NCBI RefSeq assembly: GCF_032854445.1
Contig: NC_088300.1
Span: 4,154,001-4,218,000 of the forward strand
From: Liolophura sinensis
Taxonomy: Eukaryota > Mollusca > Polyplacophora > Chitonida > Chitonidae
Length of the DNA stretch: 64,000 bases
Direction: 5' to 3'
Below, in pieces: positions 62,624-64,000 of the stretch; position 1 is the stretch's first letter, and each line of letters begins with the position of its first letter. Made by a program: the position numbers and the translations under genes. The notes beneath the pieces are model-generated. The model was not told the origin of the DNA and did not search any database. It saw only the letters and a list, made by a program, of their open reading frames with translations.

Positions 62624-64000
62624 TAGTACATGTACCAGGAGGGCACAGGAAGGCTACAGTTTGATGCCTGCATACACAACCTACCACAAGTACATGTACC
62701 AGGAGGGCACAGGAAGGCTTCAGTTTGATGCCTGCATACACAACCTACCACAAGTACATGTACCAGGAGGGCACAGGGAGGCTTCAGTTTGATGCCTGCA
62801 TACACAACCTACCACAAGTACATGTACCAGGAGGGCACAGGAAGGCCACAGTTTGATATCTGCATACACAACCTACCACAAGTACATGCACCAGGAGGGC
62901 ACAGGAAGGCCACAGTTTGATGCCTGCATACACAACCTACCACAAGTACATGCACCAGGAGGGCACAGGAAGGCTTCAGTTTGATGCCTGCATACACAAC
63001 CTACCACAAGTACATGTACCAGGAGGGCACGGGAAGGCTTCAGTTTGATGCCTGCATACACAACCTACCACAAGTACATGTACCAGGAGGGCACAGGGAG
63101 GCTTCAGTTTGATGCCTGCATACACAACCTACCACAAGTACATGTACCAGGAGGGCACAGGAAGGCTTCAGTTTGATGCCTGCACACACAACCTACCAAA
63201 AGTACATATACCAGGAGGGCACAGGGAGGCTTCAGTTTGATGCCTGCATACACAGCCTACCACAAGTACATGTACCAGGAGGGCACAGGGAGGCTTCAGT
63301 TTGATGCCTGCATACACAACCTACCACAAGTACATGTACCAGGAGGGCACAGGGAGGCTTCAGTTTGATGCCTGCATACACAACCTACCACAAGTACATG
63401 TACCAGGAGGGCACAGGGAGGCTTCAGTTTGATGCCTGCATACACAACCTACCACAAGTACATGTACCAGGAGGGCACAGGAAGGCTTCAGTTTGATGTC
63501 TGCATACACAACCTACCACAAGTACATGTACCAGGAGGGCACAGGAAGGCTACAGTTTGATGCCTGCATACACAACCTACCACAAGTACATGTACCAGGA
63601 GGGCACAGGAAGGCTACAGTTTGATGCCTGCATACACAACCTACCACAAGTACATGTACCAGGAGGGCACAGGAAGGCTACAGTTTGATGCCTGCATACA
63701 CAACCTACCACAAGTACATGCACCAGGAGGGCACAGAAAGGCTACAGTTTGATGCCTGCATACACAACCTACCACAAGTACATGTACCAGGAGGGCACAG
63801 AGAGGCTTCAGTTTGATGCCTGCATACACAACCTACCACAAGTACATGTACCAGGAGGGCACAGGGAGGCTTCAGTTTGATGCCTGCATACACAACCTAC
63901 CACAAGTACATGTACCAGGAGGGCACAGGAAGGCTTCAGTTTGATGCCTGCATACACAGCCTACCACAAGTACATGTACCAGGGAGGGCACAGGAAGGCT
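62624..64000. repeat. Minisatellite, 64-bp unit, at least 21 copies, truncated by window end
   Basis: The unit is AGTACATGTACCAGGAGGGC, then ACAGGAAGGCTTCAGTTTGA, then TGCCTGCATACACAACCTAC, then CACA. Variants (GGAAGG/GGGAGG, CTTCAG/CTACAG/CCACAG) are shuffled through the array. Both strands stay open in short frames, which are not genes. Confidence 0.97.

Larger units (their letters stand above)
52875..64000. other. First visible TRIM9 intron, running off the window
   Basis: At least 11.1 kb upstream of the 52779-52874 exon. I searched it for RING (CxxC...CxH) and B-box exons on the minus strand and saw none. It holds the recombinase pseudogene (53440-54140), a hairpin (54203-54240), a 47-bp minisatellite (55305-55830), repeat copies (59462-60245), a G-rich tract (62104-62137) and a 64-bp minisatellite (62624-64000). 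The open frame at 58906-59403 has no recognisable domain. Confidence 0.6.

Noticed and set aside
62624-64000. CRISPR-like direct repeats
   Set aside because: The unit is continuous with no unique spacers, the setting is a eukaryotic intron, and variants spread as in minisatellites. The same applies to the 44-, 47-, 48-, 55- and 67/70-bp arrays.

Overview
This is eukaryotic, intron-rich, AT-rich genomic DNA from a bilaterian animal. It is probably a marine lophotrochozoan, most likely a mollusc. That placement is inference: it rests on a countin-like saposin gene, a recurrent tRNA-derived SINE family, many GTACATGTA-containing minisatellites and divergent but clear orthologues of vertebrate genes. 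No prokaryotic genes, CRISPR array or virus was seen.

Layout. Positions 930-3289 (minus): 5' part of a secreted saposin-B (countin-like) gene that continues past the left edge. 3.3-6.9 kb: intergenic with repeat remnants. 6960-13876 (minus): a complete seven-exon Salvador (SAV1) Hippo scaffold gene. 13877-14665: a compact divergent promoter with a CRE and a probable RFX X-box. 14666-18975 (plus): a complete ten-exon radial spoke head gene (RSPH4A/6A). 19.5-27.6 kb: intergenic and TRIM9 3' flank, with a possible 64-codon gene of unknown function and a 67-70 bp minisatellite. 27629-52874 (minus): seven exons encoding the coiled-coil, COS, FN3 and SPRY parts of TRIM9. The RING/B-box exon(s) were not found and should lie beyond the right edge. 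The TRIM9 introns hold four further minisatellites, several SINEs and, in the first visible intron, a broken Crypton-like tyrosine recombinase gene. The window ends inside a 64-bp minisatellite.

How the genes relate. SAV1, RSPH4A and TRIM9 act separately: Hippo growth control, ciliary axoneme and neuronal E3 ligase. SAV1 and RSPH4A are divergently transcribed from one interval of about 790 bp. SAV1 and TRIM9 are also neighbours on human 14q22.1, so the linkage looks ancient.

The most unusual protein is SAV1. Behind its two WW domains and SARAH domain, where other Salvador proteins end, it carries about 490 residues of Gln-rich, prion-like sequence with a QYGQQ repeat block. Exon boundaries were set by hand from GT/AG sites and all close in phase across SAV1, RSPH4A and the TRIM9 and countin-like fragments. 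UTR ends, promoters and repeat edges are approximate.
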